The notes beneath the pieces are model-generated. The model was given only the letters and a program-made list of their open reading frames with translations. It searched no databases and was not told the DNA's origin. Shown piece after piece: positions 42,721 to 53,229 of a DNA stretch of 64,000 bases. Each line of letters opens with the position of its first letter. The first letter of the stretch is position 1. The position numbers and the translations under genes were made by a program. The DNA lies in the NCBI GenBank assembly GCA_944548615.1, contig OX155972.1:4606475-4670474 (forward strand), written 5' to 3'. The stretch comes from Micropterix aruncella (Eukaryota; Arthropoda; Insecta; Lepidoptera; Micropterigidae).

Positions 42721-42939
42721 GTACCGACAATATTTGATTGGAGTAGAAGAATTTATAAAAGGGATTTTCTTTGATTAGACAAGGGATTAGGAGACTGAAA
42801 ATTACGCTAATTCTTTTCAATTTCAACACCTTTCCATGTTTGTTAGTTAGTTTTAGGTAAAATCTTGCAAGCTGAATTAGAACCACTTCCTCTTATCCCA
42901 TGAAGTTGAAATTTGACATGTTGCTTCAGTTCTGGCTCC

Positions 42940-43300
42940 CGACGAGGCTCCCAGGATCAGCTGCTGATGAAGCTACTCTTCCACGGTCAACAGCACAGAC
43001 ACACAATTTTGTATAAGCATTCAATTATAATAACCCGTTCTAAATTTCACCATGACATTGCTGCTGCACCCAGGTTTAGCTCCCGACGAGGGGACTCCTT
43101 AATGATCAACAGCACAGAAACGAAATTTTGTACACGCATTCAATTACGATAACCCATTCTAAGTCTCACCCCAGTAAGGCTGCTGCACCCAGGGTCGGCT
43201 TCCAACGAGGGGACTCCTCAACGGTCAACAGCATTCAATTATGATAGCCAGTTCTAAGTTCCACAATGACATGGCTGCTGCACCCAGGGTTGGCTCGGGA
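42940..43300. repeat. Second array of the ~118-bp tandem repeat
   Basis: Three imperfect units with GTCAACAGCACAGACAC-type cores near 42978, 43104 and 43222 and the shared GCTGCTGCACCCAGG phrase. It is the same family as 6630-7118. It lies 45 bp before an RBM33 acceptor. Confidence 0.8.
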
Positions 43301-43345
43301 CAGAGCATTTTTAATAAAGGCTTGTTTTTAAAATTCCATTTGCAG

Positions 43346-43609
43346 TCACTCCCGAATCGTCGTGTGGTACTGCAAAGAGCTGCGGATGCCAAGGTGAAGC
43401 CTATGTCCATTTTCTCCAAGGCTCTTTCCAACATCAAGATAGACAAGGGAGGTTCCCACGAACCCACCATCATCATAGAGGGCAGGCTGGAGAGACCCAC
43501 CATAGAGGATCTTCCGGACGATGGATCGATCCATAAGGTGATCGTAGACAATCTGCCGCCCGGCATGACAGAGCTCAGGCTCAAGACACTCGCCGGCAAT
43601 AATTGCACT
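43346..43609 (+). CDS. RBM33: RBM33-like gene, exon with first half of the RRM-like domain
   Basis: The acceptor is CCATTTGCAG (43345) and the donor is GTACGT at 43610. It has 88 codons, phase 0 on both sides. It encodes SLPNRRVVLQRAADAKVKPM, SIFSKALSNIKIDKGGSHEP, TIIIEGRLERPTIEDLPDDG, then SIHKVIVDNLPPGMTELRLK. KVIVDNLP has the form of an RRM first strand (RNP2) and TELRLKTLA of the first helix, the order seen at the RBM33 C-terminus. The longer ORF called from 43241 runs upstream into the tandem repeat and is not real there. Confidence 0.85.
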
Positions 43610-44026
43610 GTACGTATCTTTATATCTATATTTATAAGATATATGTTCAATGGATAAGAAATGAATAGACTATGCACTGAGCCCTCCTCTTTAGGATTAT
43701 TATTATTATATTTTTTACAGACAGGCAGCAATTGCTGATATGTCTGAGTTTAAGACTGTTTATTTACAATATTTTCTTTAATGTACGTCTAGTCTATTTT
43801 ACTTTCCGTTTCCACCAGCCGGCCAAGAGGAAAAGCATTGTGAACGCGCAAATAAAAAATCGAGATGAAGGCGGAAATCACACATTCAACGTTTGTCAAA
43901 ATTTTATTTATCAGTCAGTTTTTTCAAATTTTCAAAAAAAAAAACAGATTTTTTAAAATCAAAAGTTACTTATTTGCTTTTACTGATTCACCCACATCAC
44001 TAGTTAAAAGCTTATCCTCTATAGAT

Positions 44027-44817
44027 TAGTGATGCCACGATTATTCGGTATTCGGCCCCTTTTTTTAATATTCGGTATTTGGCCGAATACTGCGTACTAT
44101 TCGGCCGAATATTGAATACCATGAAAAAAACGCACTCAAAAATGTATCTATTTTAATTACAAATTATATTATTGCATCAATACTTAAAATCTATTTAGTG
44201 GTAGGTTATGATGAATAAAAACATTTTTTTCATCATTGGTTCTACTTCTGTAAATAACTCCTGCTTCTGAAAATAGCCTCTCACTATAAACACTGCTGCC
44301 AGGAGATAATAGATAAATAGTTGCAAATTTTGTCAGGCTCGGATATTGCTTTGCGTTTGCTGACCATCGCTTGTAAGGGTCTGCCGTCCGATCTAGGCGA
44401 ACAGTTTTCAAATAAAAATCAATCTCATGTGCAGTAGAACTTTCCTCCACACCCTCATCATTTTGCATATCTGTGTCTGTAGCGACTTCCTCAAAACAGT
44501 TCCAGAAACTGTCGTGTATTTCAATCGTTTTATTATTTTCATGGTTTTTCTTTTCTTACGAAGTGGCGAAGAATCACCATCAGATTCAATACTACTAGAC
44601 TCATCACAACTCATTTTATAGCTTCTAAAAGATTTTTTGTCTTGCTCTTTCCATTTGAACCAATCCCAGGAAACTAGTTTTGAACTGCGGGTCAAGAAAA
44701 GTGGCAACCAATGAGACAGGTCATAACCACACGCATCACGCCGAACATTCGGCGCTTCGGCCGATAGCGTGGCCGAATATTCGGTATTCGGCCAAATCAC
44801 TATTTATGGCATCACTA
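44027..44817 (-). mobile_element. hAT transposon, internally deleted, 791 bp
   Basis: The ends are TAGTGATGCCA inverted, with subterminal ATTCGGTATTCGGCC repeats. The flanks CTATAGAT (44019-44026) and GTATAGAT (44818-44825) form an 8-bp target duplication with one mismatch, as in hAT. On the minus strand an N-terminal transposase piece (SKLVSWDWFKWKEQ, a BED-finger-like start) is joined to the C-terminal dimerisation domain (YPSLTKFATIYLLSPGSSVY then SERLFSEAG). The catalytic middle is gone. It lies in the last RBM33 intron. Confidence 0.88.
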
Positions 44818-44997
44818 GTATAGATCAACGATATAGAATGATAAAATTGTGACATGCGTTCTTCATTCATTTCTTATTCGGTGCTTTCGACTCATATAAA
44901 ACATTGCAGACCCGCTCTACTTAAAAAAAATCTAATGCCAAGTTAATGGCAGAAGCGAAACTGCACAAGTAATCGTTGTGTATTTTTCTCTGTTCAG

Positions 44998-45129
44998 AAA
45001 GCGGATATTAGGAGGGAATTAAGTCGCGCCGAGCTGACGTTCACCGGACTGGCATCGGCAGAGCACTTCTTCAAGAGGTTCAACAACCGCACCGTGGCGG
45101 CCTGTATGCTTAAACTTACCATGGTTTAG
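44998..45129 (+). CDS. RBM33: RBM33-like gene, terminal exon with end of the RRM-like domain
   Basis: The acceptor is CTCTGTTCAG (44997). It has 43 codons then TAG, phase 0 with the previous exon. It encodes KADIRRELSRAELTFTGLAS then AEHFFKRFNNRTVAACMLKL and TMV. AELTFTGLASAEHFFKRFN has the form of an RRM third strand (RNP1-like) plus second helix. It parallels the human RBM33 end, where the RRM also closes the protein. AATAAA follows at 45231. Confidence 0.85.
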   Translation, partial: KADIRRELSRAELTFTGLASAEHFFKRFNNRTVAACMLKLTMV

Positions 45130-45230
45130 ACGGAACACTAAAAAAACACTATGTTATAGTATAATTTAAATTTTAATACAGCTTTTGATGCATGGATGTG
45201 TAACTTAGTAAAGAGTTAAGTGGCCCCAAA

Positions 45231-45236
45231 AATAAA
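45231..45236 (+). promoter_or_regulatory. Polyadenylation signal AATAAA of the RBM33-like gene
   Basis: A canonical hexamer 102 bp after the stop codon. It is the first such hexamer downstream. Confidence 0.65.
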
Positions 45237-45530
45237 CACTTTTAAAACAGTTTAACCCGTCGTTTGCGCTGAGCGGACTTCATTACATCACTGTTCTATT
45301 TCTATATAATCTATAGAGCTAGAACTAGATGATATCAAAATGAAAAAATATTCGAAAATATATATTTCATATGTTTGCCATACATTTAGAATATATTAGG
45401 AGTTATTGTGTGTATTTGTTGTTTACTAAAAGATGTATAAAAAAACACAGGCAAGTGCCATGAAGACAGGCAATAATTTTGGAAAATGTATTTATAGTTT
45501 TTCGAAACGCTTGTTCATTCTTTCAAATTA

Positions 45531-45611
45531 GTAACGGCGGTTGCAACATCGCTAAAACGTCGAGTGTTACAAACTTCACGCGGTAAATTCGTTTTTATCC
45601 TATTTATAATG
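45531..45611. mobile_element. Half copy of the MITE at 48664
   Basis: GGCGGTTGCAACATCGCTAA, then GTAAATTCGTTTTTATCCTA and ATTTATAAT match the right arm of the MITE at 48664-48847. The left arm is missing. Confidence 0.65.
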
Positions 45612-45667
45612 TCAAACAACCGCGGTTATCTTATTTTACTTGGTTAATTTATCCAGTTATTTTCATC

Positions 45668-46106
45668 CAGTGGGTCTCTTCGCGGCCCCCTAGGGTTGCG
45701 AAGAGAGCCCCGGGGGGTCGCAGTCTATCTGAAAATAAAATAAAAAAATATTTCAATTATTTCATAGTATGCAGACATTTACAGCTGCAGAAGAGAGCCA
45801 TATTTTTTTATTGTGTTTTGGCTATTGCTTTTACAAAACTTTATGTTGATCTAAAATGGACACAGTTAGGTACATATTTGAAAGTGTAAAACAGTTAAAA
45901 CCAATGTGGTTTTCAGTATTGTTTTTACACTTAGTGTGTGAACAACTTTGTTTATTTTATGCTTACAATTACAGCTATGGAAGAGACTAAGGGGGGTCGA
46001 TTGAACTAAATTGCAGTCTAAGGGAGTGGAAGTTTATTTTAAATTTTTTTTTTTTAACAAAAAGGGGGTTGCGATCTTAAAAAGGTTGATAAACACTTCT
46101 TTAAGA
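45668..46106. mobile_element. hAT-like non-autonomous relic
   Basis: The left end CAGTGGGTCTCTTCGCGGCC and the right end, read inverted (AAGTGTTTATCAACCTTTTT, GATCGCAACCCCC), share the CAGTG...CAACC...CGCRRCCCCC plan of hAT ends. The interior is AT-rich and noncoding. The target duplication is not clear. Confidence 0.5.
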
Positions 46107-47289
46107 CAATAGTCTGTACCTGGTCCTACTTTATTTTTAATATTATTTATTTTTCATCTAAATACAGCTTTTTCTACTATGGTAATCAATTGGTACGTGG
46201 TTAAAAGGTTTAGTGTCGTTTAAGGAAAAACAAATGAAGCAGGTACCGACACCTGATCTATCAGAGGAAATGTCAGTTCTGCAATGATCTCAGATTGGAC
46301 TTTCAGAGTCGCTTTTCCAGCATAACCACAATATCTTTTTGATTTCAGTCGAGCTAACTTCATCCAGGTTAGAGCTGTAAGCATGATGAGGCACTTGTTG
46401 AAAATCTGTCATGTTACGACTGCGCCACTGTGGCTAGTCAAGTTCAGCCCCAATTTTTTTTTTGGTAATTCGTTACATTTATTTTAAGCACGTTATAGAG
46501 AGGTCATTCTCTCTGTATTTGACATTAAGAGTTTATAGATTACAAATTAGCAAAAAATTGGACCGGTCGCGTGCTTGTGACATTGCAAATGTACACCCGC
46601 CCACGGGAGTGCCATTCGGTACAATTTTTTATCTCAGAAAGTCTTTTATCTCAGAAACTAAGGGTCACCTATTTGCAGAGCAGAACACTGAAGTCGAGGC
46701 GTTTTAAGCTCGTTGTTTCACCTTTAATACATTCTTATCATACAGAAGAAGAGATAATGCGATAAATAGAGTTCTCAACCATGACTAAAAAACAAAAGGG
46801 TTCCAAATTTCGTAAGTACAGGGCGAGCACCCAATACCATGCATATTCCAGTATTTTGGAAATAGTACTAATAGAACTTTATAAATGTACTTTGTTTTTA
46901 ATCACCGTATAATTATCTATGTTTTAATGGACTATTTTATAAAGCTGACTAACAAATATAATTTAACAACAATAGTTATTTATGATAAGTTTTCCAATTT
47001 GGTATTAAACAGCATGGAGTGAAAAAGTACTCCGCATTTAACATAGATACTTGTATATAGAGATGCACAAACGATGGGTTAAGTCACAAGTCCTCACTCA
47101 AAATTTCTCCGGATCCAAAGTAACAACATAAAAGGTAGAGTGGGTTAGAATCAAAAATTAATAATCTCCATTTTTTCAAAAACTAGTGAGTAGCAGTGCT
47201 ACAAGTCATTGTGAGTCTTGACTTCAACAAGTCTTCTTCCAGGCCACCCTATTGTGGATTTTTTCCAGTTGTTATCTCCTAGTGTACTA
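46107..47289. other. Unassigned AT-rich intergenic sequence
   Basis: Downstream of the RBM33-like gene. No exon, TIR or LINE motif is supported. Frames at 46462-46765 have no recognisable features. Confidence 0.4.
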
Positions 47290-47660
47290 CTTCAGAGAGA
47301 GTGGATAAATTGTAACAAAAATCACTTTTCTGTTCATTTTGCTCATTATTTGTATGGGTTTTAAATTTGTCAGGATTATTCCTCCATTTTCTGTCCGAAT
47401 GGTTTCTCTCATATCTCATAACCTCAAATCTCATTCATTTTACAATCTTCTGCATTTTCATTCGTCCACTTTAGAAAGAGTGGATAAAGTGTAACGAGAA
47501 TCACTTTTCTGTGCATTTTGCACATTATTTGTATGGGGTTTTAGTTTGTCACGATTATTCCTCCGTTTTCTGTCTGAATGGTTTCTCTCGAAGAATCAAT
47601 CATAACCTCAAAATAAATTTGACAGTAGCTGTCATTAAAGTTTTTTAACAAACATATATT
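47290..47660 (+). repeat. Tandem pair of the host repeat unit seen at 10590-16300
   Basis: Two diverged copies (about 47296-47440 and 47470-47640) share GAGTGGATAAA(T/G)TGTAAC, ATCACTTTTCTGT, TTATTTGTATGGG and TTTTCTGTC(C/T)GAATGG. The second runs on into GACAGTAGCTGTCATTAAAG as in the other array. Confidence 0.7.
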
Positions 47661-47675
47661 TTTTTGTTATTATTT

Positions 47676-47807
47676 GTTGAGTGGGACTTTTCTAATGTCT
47701 TCATAAGTCTTGTAACACTGCAACCATTGCTGATCTATTGTTTTCGCAACCTACTATAGTTCCTAAGCCTCGTGTCATTTAAGAACCGCAGGAGGCTTTT
47801 GGCGCCA
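47676..47807 (-). pseudogene. I/R1/LOA-group LINE 3' tip, copy C
   Basis: It matches the last 130 bp of the fragments at 8055 and 40010, including AACACTGCAACCATTGCTGA and CCTCGTGTCATTTAAGAACC. Only the tail end survives. Confidence 0.75.
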
Positions 47808-47829
47808 GAGAAGTCTCCTATATGCCTTG

Positions 47830-48655
47830 TAGATCTTTATAAACACCTCTTTGGACGAATGTTGGAACGTTTTCCTTATCTTCATAATTCTTCCTATTTG
47901 CCATTCATTCTTCTTGTTTTGTTTGTGATGCAACAGTAGACTTCATATTTCACAATCTTTGCCAAGAATATGCTTGTTCTCCAGACGAAAGACAGGATCA
48001 AGAAACGTTTTTGTGCGATTTACTCAAAACTAAAAAAAAATGAGATTATGACTTTGTGATGTTTAACCCACTCATTTTGTCTACAAAATAGTTTCTGCTA
48101 GAAACTCTTGTGAGAACGGTTCTAGGTGTTGATTCACATAAAACCGTATATTGCTTAGATTAATTAGTATATTGCTAAAGAGTAATTAATGGCTTCACTT
48201 TTTTTTAGGAGTGTATTTTCTGAGAAGCTTTTAAACGCGGTAAACTTCTCTGTTGTAATATTAGTTTAGAAGGTGCTGCCCGAAATTTTTGGGAATTTTG
48301 GTCATAAAGAAAAGAGTTTCTTACCATAAGTCGAACAGTCTCCTTCAGTACTAATAAGTAGAAATTGCGATGTTTTATTGATGGGGATGTTCACTGCCAT
48401 TTTCTACTGCTAGATGTTCTTCGACCTGTACCTCTTCTTCCGGCCATTTTGCCATGAATTATTAGACGCATTAATGTTGTCATATCTTTCACGATGATGC
48501 ATGACGCCTGAAGTATTCGAGATTGCTTATCTTTATTGTCCTCCATATTTTTATGTCCCTGCTCAAACGTTAACGCCCAGCTTTCTACCTCATATAATGA
48601 TATTGAGAATACGTGTCATCTTAGAAGTCTCTATGAAATGGAAGACTATCACGGT
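47830..48655. other. Unassigned intergenic sequence
   Basis: AT-rich with no supported gene, LINE motif or bounded TIR element. Confidence 0.4.
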
Positions 48656-48663
48656 TTTTCGAT

Positions 48664-48847
48664 ATTATAAATAGGATAAAAATGATTTTACCGCATGAAA
48701 TTTGTAGCACCCGATGTTTCGGCGATGTTGCAATCGCCGTTGTCCAGGTTAGACTAGCCTAGACTCGACAACTGCGGTTGCAACATCACCGAAACGTCGA
48801 GTGCTACAAACTTTATATGGTAAATTCGTTTTTATCATATTTATAAT
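48664..48847. mobile_element. Fold-back MITE, 184 bp, ~75-bp arms
   Basis: ATTATAAATAGGATAAAAAT begins the left arm and its near inverse closes the right arm. Inside, GTAGCACCCGATGTTTCGGC pairs with CCGAAACGTCGAGTGCTAC. A spacer with GACTAGCCTAGACTC separates the arms. Confidence 0.8.
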
Positions 48848-49236
48848 CTTAGACGTCTGTTCTTTAGGTGTAGGTTGAAGTTTCTTCCGTGAGATACCCT
48901 CTCCATCTTAAAGAATGTACTTCTGGATTTTTGGCTGTGGATTTTTGGTGGTACTCTTTTTTTAAAATATCGGCACAGATGACATGCTTATTAGATACAT
49001 TATGAGATACATTCTCCATGAGATTCTACATGAGATACATTCTCCTCCTCCATTCTGTAATCTTACATGTCTAAAATGTGTAGCTGCTATGGCCAGTGAG
49101 CATGCCCACTACTAACCATAATGTATTTGTTTACATTACTATTCGGCTACAATTGATATGTCTAATTTAAATTTATTTGTTTTGTATAGTTTATAAGGTT
49201 TGTACCGTTAAATATGTCGTCTATGTTCAGCCAAAA

Positions 49237-49510
49237 AATAGGTGGCATAGTTGTTAGGTAGTCTAATCTTACATTGTAAAGTTCCGGTTCGATTCCCGGC
49301 TGGGTTACCATTTTCCACTAGGATAAAATTAATGGAATTGCATTTCAATTATGTCGATCGAATGCAATAACAACACACACTTACACACATATTCATGCAT
49401 ACATAGGTACATATATATAAACACTTCATAGTAGGGTTGGTTGTAAGAGATTGTCGTATGATAATAAACCTGCCCATTGTGACCATTTCACAATAAAGAG
49501 TAGAAACAAA
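49237..49510 (+). mobile_element. tRNA-derived SINE, plus-strand copy
   Basis: Box A-like TGGCATAGTTGTTAGGTAGT and box B GGTTCGATTCC (about 49288) are spaced as in Pol III promoters. They are followed by the family body (GGAATTGCATTTCAATTATG, then AATGCAATAACAACACACAC) and a TTTCACAATAAAGAGTAGAA tail. Homologous to 40695-40982. Confidence 0.8.
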
Positions 49511-50253
49511 CTAAATGCATTTTCACAAAAAATGAGTTATGGATACCATGCAGTTTGTCTTTAAGTATTCCATCCAGCCAAAAATTACCAAGTTTGTAAT
49601 ATATTCAGAGTCTTTATTGCTTCAAATTATGCGGTATAACTGGTATTGGAAACTACCTGCTTTCCGTACCATTGTACTATACATAGTACGTAAAAAAAAT
49701 AATTCTCAGGTCTGCATTGCGTTTAAAATGGCAACACCAAAATATGAAAAACCAGATTTTCCAGTGCAGGTTTTTTTTTAACTATTTTTCTCATAATAAG
49801 TCATTATTAATGAGTACTAGAAGATTTTTAAAATATCCAAAAAATGGGCGTCTGGAACTCAGGAGGTTAAAAGTATCTATGACAAGTCATTATTATGTGC
49901 ATTTAACCTTAATTAACCCTTAGAAGGCCTGCCATGGGAGTGAAACTCACTATGGCATGTTTTCAACCCCCAATAATTTGTTTGTAGGGGTGTTAGTGCA
50001 CGCATACTAATACATAATAGTAGTGTATTCAATGGCGGCGACTTTTAGCACATATAACTGCATAATTGCATAAATACGGTGCCTGCAAATTGCCGCAACA
50101 GAAAACCACCGATCGGTGCTATTGGCATTCGAGGTTAAATGCCTGTAAGATTATATAGCAGTTCATATTTGAAATTTGAAAAAACTTTAAAATGCAAGTT
50201 CAAGTTCAAGTTCTTTATTGTGTGAATTATTAAAAAAAACATACAACGTTTAA
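49511..50253. other. Unassigned sequence, possible eroded piggyBac-type element
   Basis: TTAACCCTTAGAAGGCCTGC at about 49914 and ATTCGAGGTTAA at about 50133 could be the two ends of an eroded TTAA element of about 225 bp. The inverted match is weak. The rest is AT-rich. Confidence 0.35.
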
Positions 50254-50558
50254 CCCGTTGAGTATGATACGACCAAATCTGGTTGTGAAACAATTATCCG
50301 TTGAGTATGATACGACCAGATCTGGTCGCGCGTTTTTTTCACTTCTTTGACGTTCTCATATTTATTCATAATTATCTAATTGTTTTACAAAATGATATTT
50401 CAATATTCTATATTCGAAATTTCAATGCAATCATTGTGCAGTTGTTCTTTTTATGATTGGTGTAGTAGTTTCGTAGTTATAGTACTTTAAGTCGATGTCG
50501 CCGAAAATCCTGCAAAAGACACAGATGCATCCATGAAAATACCCATTTACTCCAAGGG
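50254..50558 (-). mobile_element. piggyBac-type MITE, 305 bp, copy 2 (inverted)
   Basis: It is the reverse complement of 10693-10997, of exactly the same length, and also flanked by TTAA (50250-50253, 50559-50562). The CCAGATCTGG-containing subterminal doublet is conserved. Confidence 0.9.
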
Positions 50559-50899
50559 TTAAGTAACAAACTGCCCAGAGAGCATACAACATTTCGTTTT
50601 AGAAGAAACTTCATAAAGTAGAAGCTATATAAGGCGCAATCAACAAGCAGTAAAACTAAAACCATCGACAATTAAAATAATCAATATCAGAAATGATCAA
50701 ACAAAAGCAATAATCATCAATAATCAGATAATCAATCAAACTAATTTTTATAATGTTTTGTCCAAGAAGAATCTAAATACATTGTAATTGCATTTAAATA
50801 TAAGATACCAAATAACTAAAACAATCAATAAAATAATTAAATCAAGCTAAAACAATCAACAAATGAAATAATCAGTATACGCATTACATTAAAATAAAG

Positions 50900-51127
50900 G
50901 GGTTGTTAAAAAAGTCATTTTGTAAAATTTATAAATTGTAAAAAACGTATTTGTTGTAAAAAATCCTTTAAAAGTTTTTGGAACGTTCTGAGGTTGCTAT
51001 TGTCTTTTATGTTACATGGTAGGCGGTTAAAATAATAAGGCCCTGAGAATTGGGTACTTTGCCTAGCAGCTTTCGAAACCACGCATGGTAGAATGAAATT
51101 ATCCTTGTATATGCAAATTATTATCAA
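50900..51127 (-). pseudogene. LINE C-terminal tail fragment
   Basis: The minus-strand frame includes RQSTQFSGPYYFNRLPCNIK then NLRTFQKLLKDFLQQ, the usual closing motif after RT in CR1-like LINEs. It is short and without RT. Confidence 0.6.
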
Positions 51128-52234
51128 ATTGCATTTGGTTAGTTTTGGCTGAACATAGACAATATAATATTAAGAGAGTAGTCCTCAATGGACTGTAGTA
51201 TGGAATGGTTTTACTGTGGAAAAAAACTGTAGTATTTTATTTTATAATTGTATAACTTTAATTTTATGTTATTTCCTGCAAAAACCACTTGAAGTTCTTC
51301 GAATTCGAAGAATGTCTTCACCTGGTACAATCGTATATCTATATATATATACAAGTACAATAGAAAATACCCTTAATTTGTGATATGTTGATTTATGCAT
51401 CCATCTTTCAGTGTTTATAAAAAAGGATTCATAAAGACTACTGATAATAGTTAATACTATACAATGGTATAACTTTAATAAAAATTATATTATTTTCTGC
51501 AAAAAACCATGTGAAGTTCCTTATATTTTCACCCGTTACGATCGTATACAGTTATTAATTAGTGACATCTTGTAGTAGGTAAATCAGTATGACAAACTAA
51601 GCAACTTCGGATAAGTAGCTAAGTAACTAGTAGCTAAACAACTTTCTTTTTTTTTATTTGTTTTTTTTTAATAGTATAAAAAGTATCTAGTGGTAAATAT
51701 CGCATAAAAATATCGCTAATAAACAATATTAGCGATATTTTACCTACTGCTGATGGTGCAGCGTGCTCAACGCTTCTCAAACTTCTCAAATGTTTTTTCC
51801 AAAAACTTTAATCAAAAGATGCTTATTTTGTCGTATTGATTCACCAACTACAAGAATTTCGCAAATTAAAAACTCAACCTGTATACATATAATTACAATA
51901 AATAATACCCACAATTTGTGATATGTTGATTTATGCATCCATCTTTCAGTGTTTGTCCAATAGGGTAGTTTTTAGGGTTTTTATGTTTTTTTTGTTATTA
52001 ATTCTTATTATTAAGGCTATGGGATTTTACAGTTTGTCTGGTGTTTCTGGTTTGAAAACTGTGAAACTAAAACAAAATACAACCTTATCAGATATGCTCA
52101 CTTTATCGTCAGTCAAACCTTTTCAACTGACTAAAAATTGATTGATCATTTTTACATATAGAATATATCATTATTTAATTAATATTTCTATTTAAGTATT
52201 TGTGTAATACTGCCTAACGTTTCATTATTTTAAA
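51128..52234. repeat. AT-rich sequence with two diverged direct repeats
   Basis: TTTGTGATATGTTGATTTAT followed by GCATCCATCTTTCAGTGTTT occurs at about 51379 and again at about 51914. A GCAAAAACCA...TGAAGTTC phrase occurs at 51280 and 51498. This suggests old duplicated elements. No gene is supported. Confidence 0.5.
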
Positions 52235-52239
52235 CCCAG

Positions 52240-52330
52240 CATTGGCTCAGTGGTTAAAGTTTTGAGTTCCGTTCTGATGGGTCAAGGGTTTGATTTAAGG
52301 ACCAAATTTTAAACAGAAGTCAACGCTGAC
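52240..52330 (+). mobile_element. SINE-like Pol III fragment
   Basis: TTGGCTCAGTGGTTAAAG resembles a tRNA-type box A, and GGGTTTGATTT about 50 bp later a degenerate box B. It differs from the SINE at 49237. No complete tRNA fold is evident. Confidence 0.45.
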
Positions 52331-52432
52331 ACTGACAAATCAACTACTTTTTATTCAACTTACATATAAATATCATTACTGTCATTTCATTTAAAGGCTT
52401 TGTTTTTTTTTTTTGTATAACCTTAGATTATA

Positions 52433-53228
52433 TATTCTATTAGATTGATACAATGTCATAGTACGTATTGGCAACCTTTATGCTGGTAGTGCTGATTGCA
52501 CTACCACTACATTGTCCAACGAAACTAATAGCAATTTATTTAACCATCTATATTTGAACAGTAATAATAACTGTTTTTTTTATACAGGACTGATTAAATA
52601 TAAAAAACATATTATTTAATCAATGATAACAATAATAACTTTAAAATTATTATTGCAATCTATCGCAATCTGTGCCATCTGTTAGACTATTTGAACATTA
52701 AATCGACTAATTAATTTAAATAGAACCCTGTCTAGCTAATTATAATTGACATCTTTATGTAGATAATATTAAAATAATGAGAGCTATGATTTAGATTTTT
52801 TTTGTTATTATATTATTATTTTATTTGGAGATAGGATACCGTTTTGGCACAGTATACCAGACAGTAGCTTTTCTTAGAACAAAATTTAAATCGAAGCGAA
52901 TACGTCATGAGTCGTAAAGTCTCGGATATGGTCGCAGATGTCCGCTACTCAGCCCCAAACGTTCGAAAGAGTCGCCAGTCTTTACCTGCGCGTAACGCTA
53001 ACTAAAGGCGTTCATAGAGACGTACCCCTCTGCCCACATTCCTTGCACCCTCTTCCCGCAACGCCCTGTAGCTCGAGAGTAAACCTACTGTTTGGTATAC
53101 TATGGTTAAGTGTATTTAGAATGCCGTCTATTGGGCTACTGAACATAAGAGTATATCTAAACGTTGCGTTTCATAGTAGAATCTGAGCTGGCAAAGCGTA
53201 GTACGGCATTGGACGATCTAATAACCTT
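52433..53228. mobile_element. TIR DNA transposon (copy 2) containing a MITE
   Basis: Its ends CTATTAGATTGATACAATGT and (inverted) TTATTAGATCGTCCAATGCC match the element at 9141-10374, and the interiors align over more than 400 bp. Instead of a Helitron, this copy carries an AGTATACC-family MITE. Confidence 0.65.
52848..53105. mobile_element. AGTATACC-family MITE, copy 2
   Basis: TIRs CACAGTATACCAGACAGTAG and (inverted) CATAGTATACCAAACAGTAG. The interior matches copies 1 and 3. It is inserted in the TIR transposon at 52433-53228. Confidence 0.8.
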
Positions 53229-53229
53229 A

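Noticed and set aside
49270..49320. tRNA gene suggested by a GGTTCGATTCC box B
   Set aside because: The surrounding sequence does not make a full tRNA and recurs at 40695-40982, so it is a SINE.
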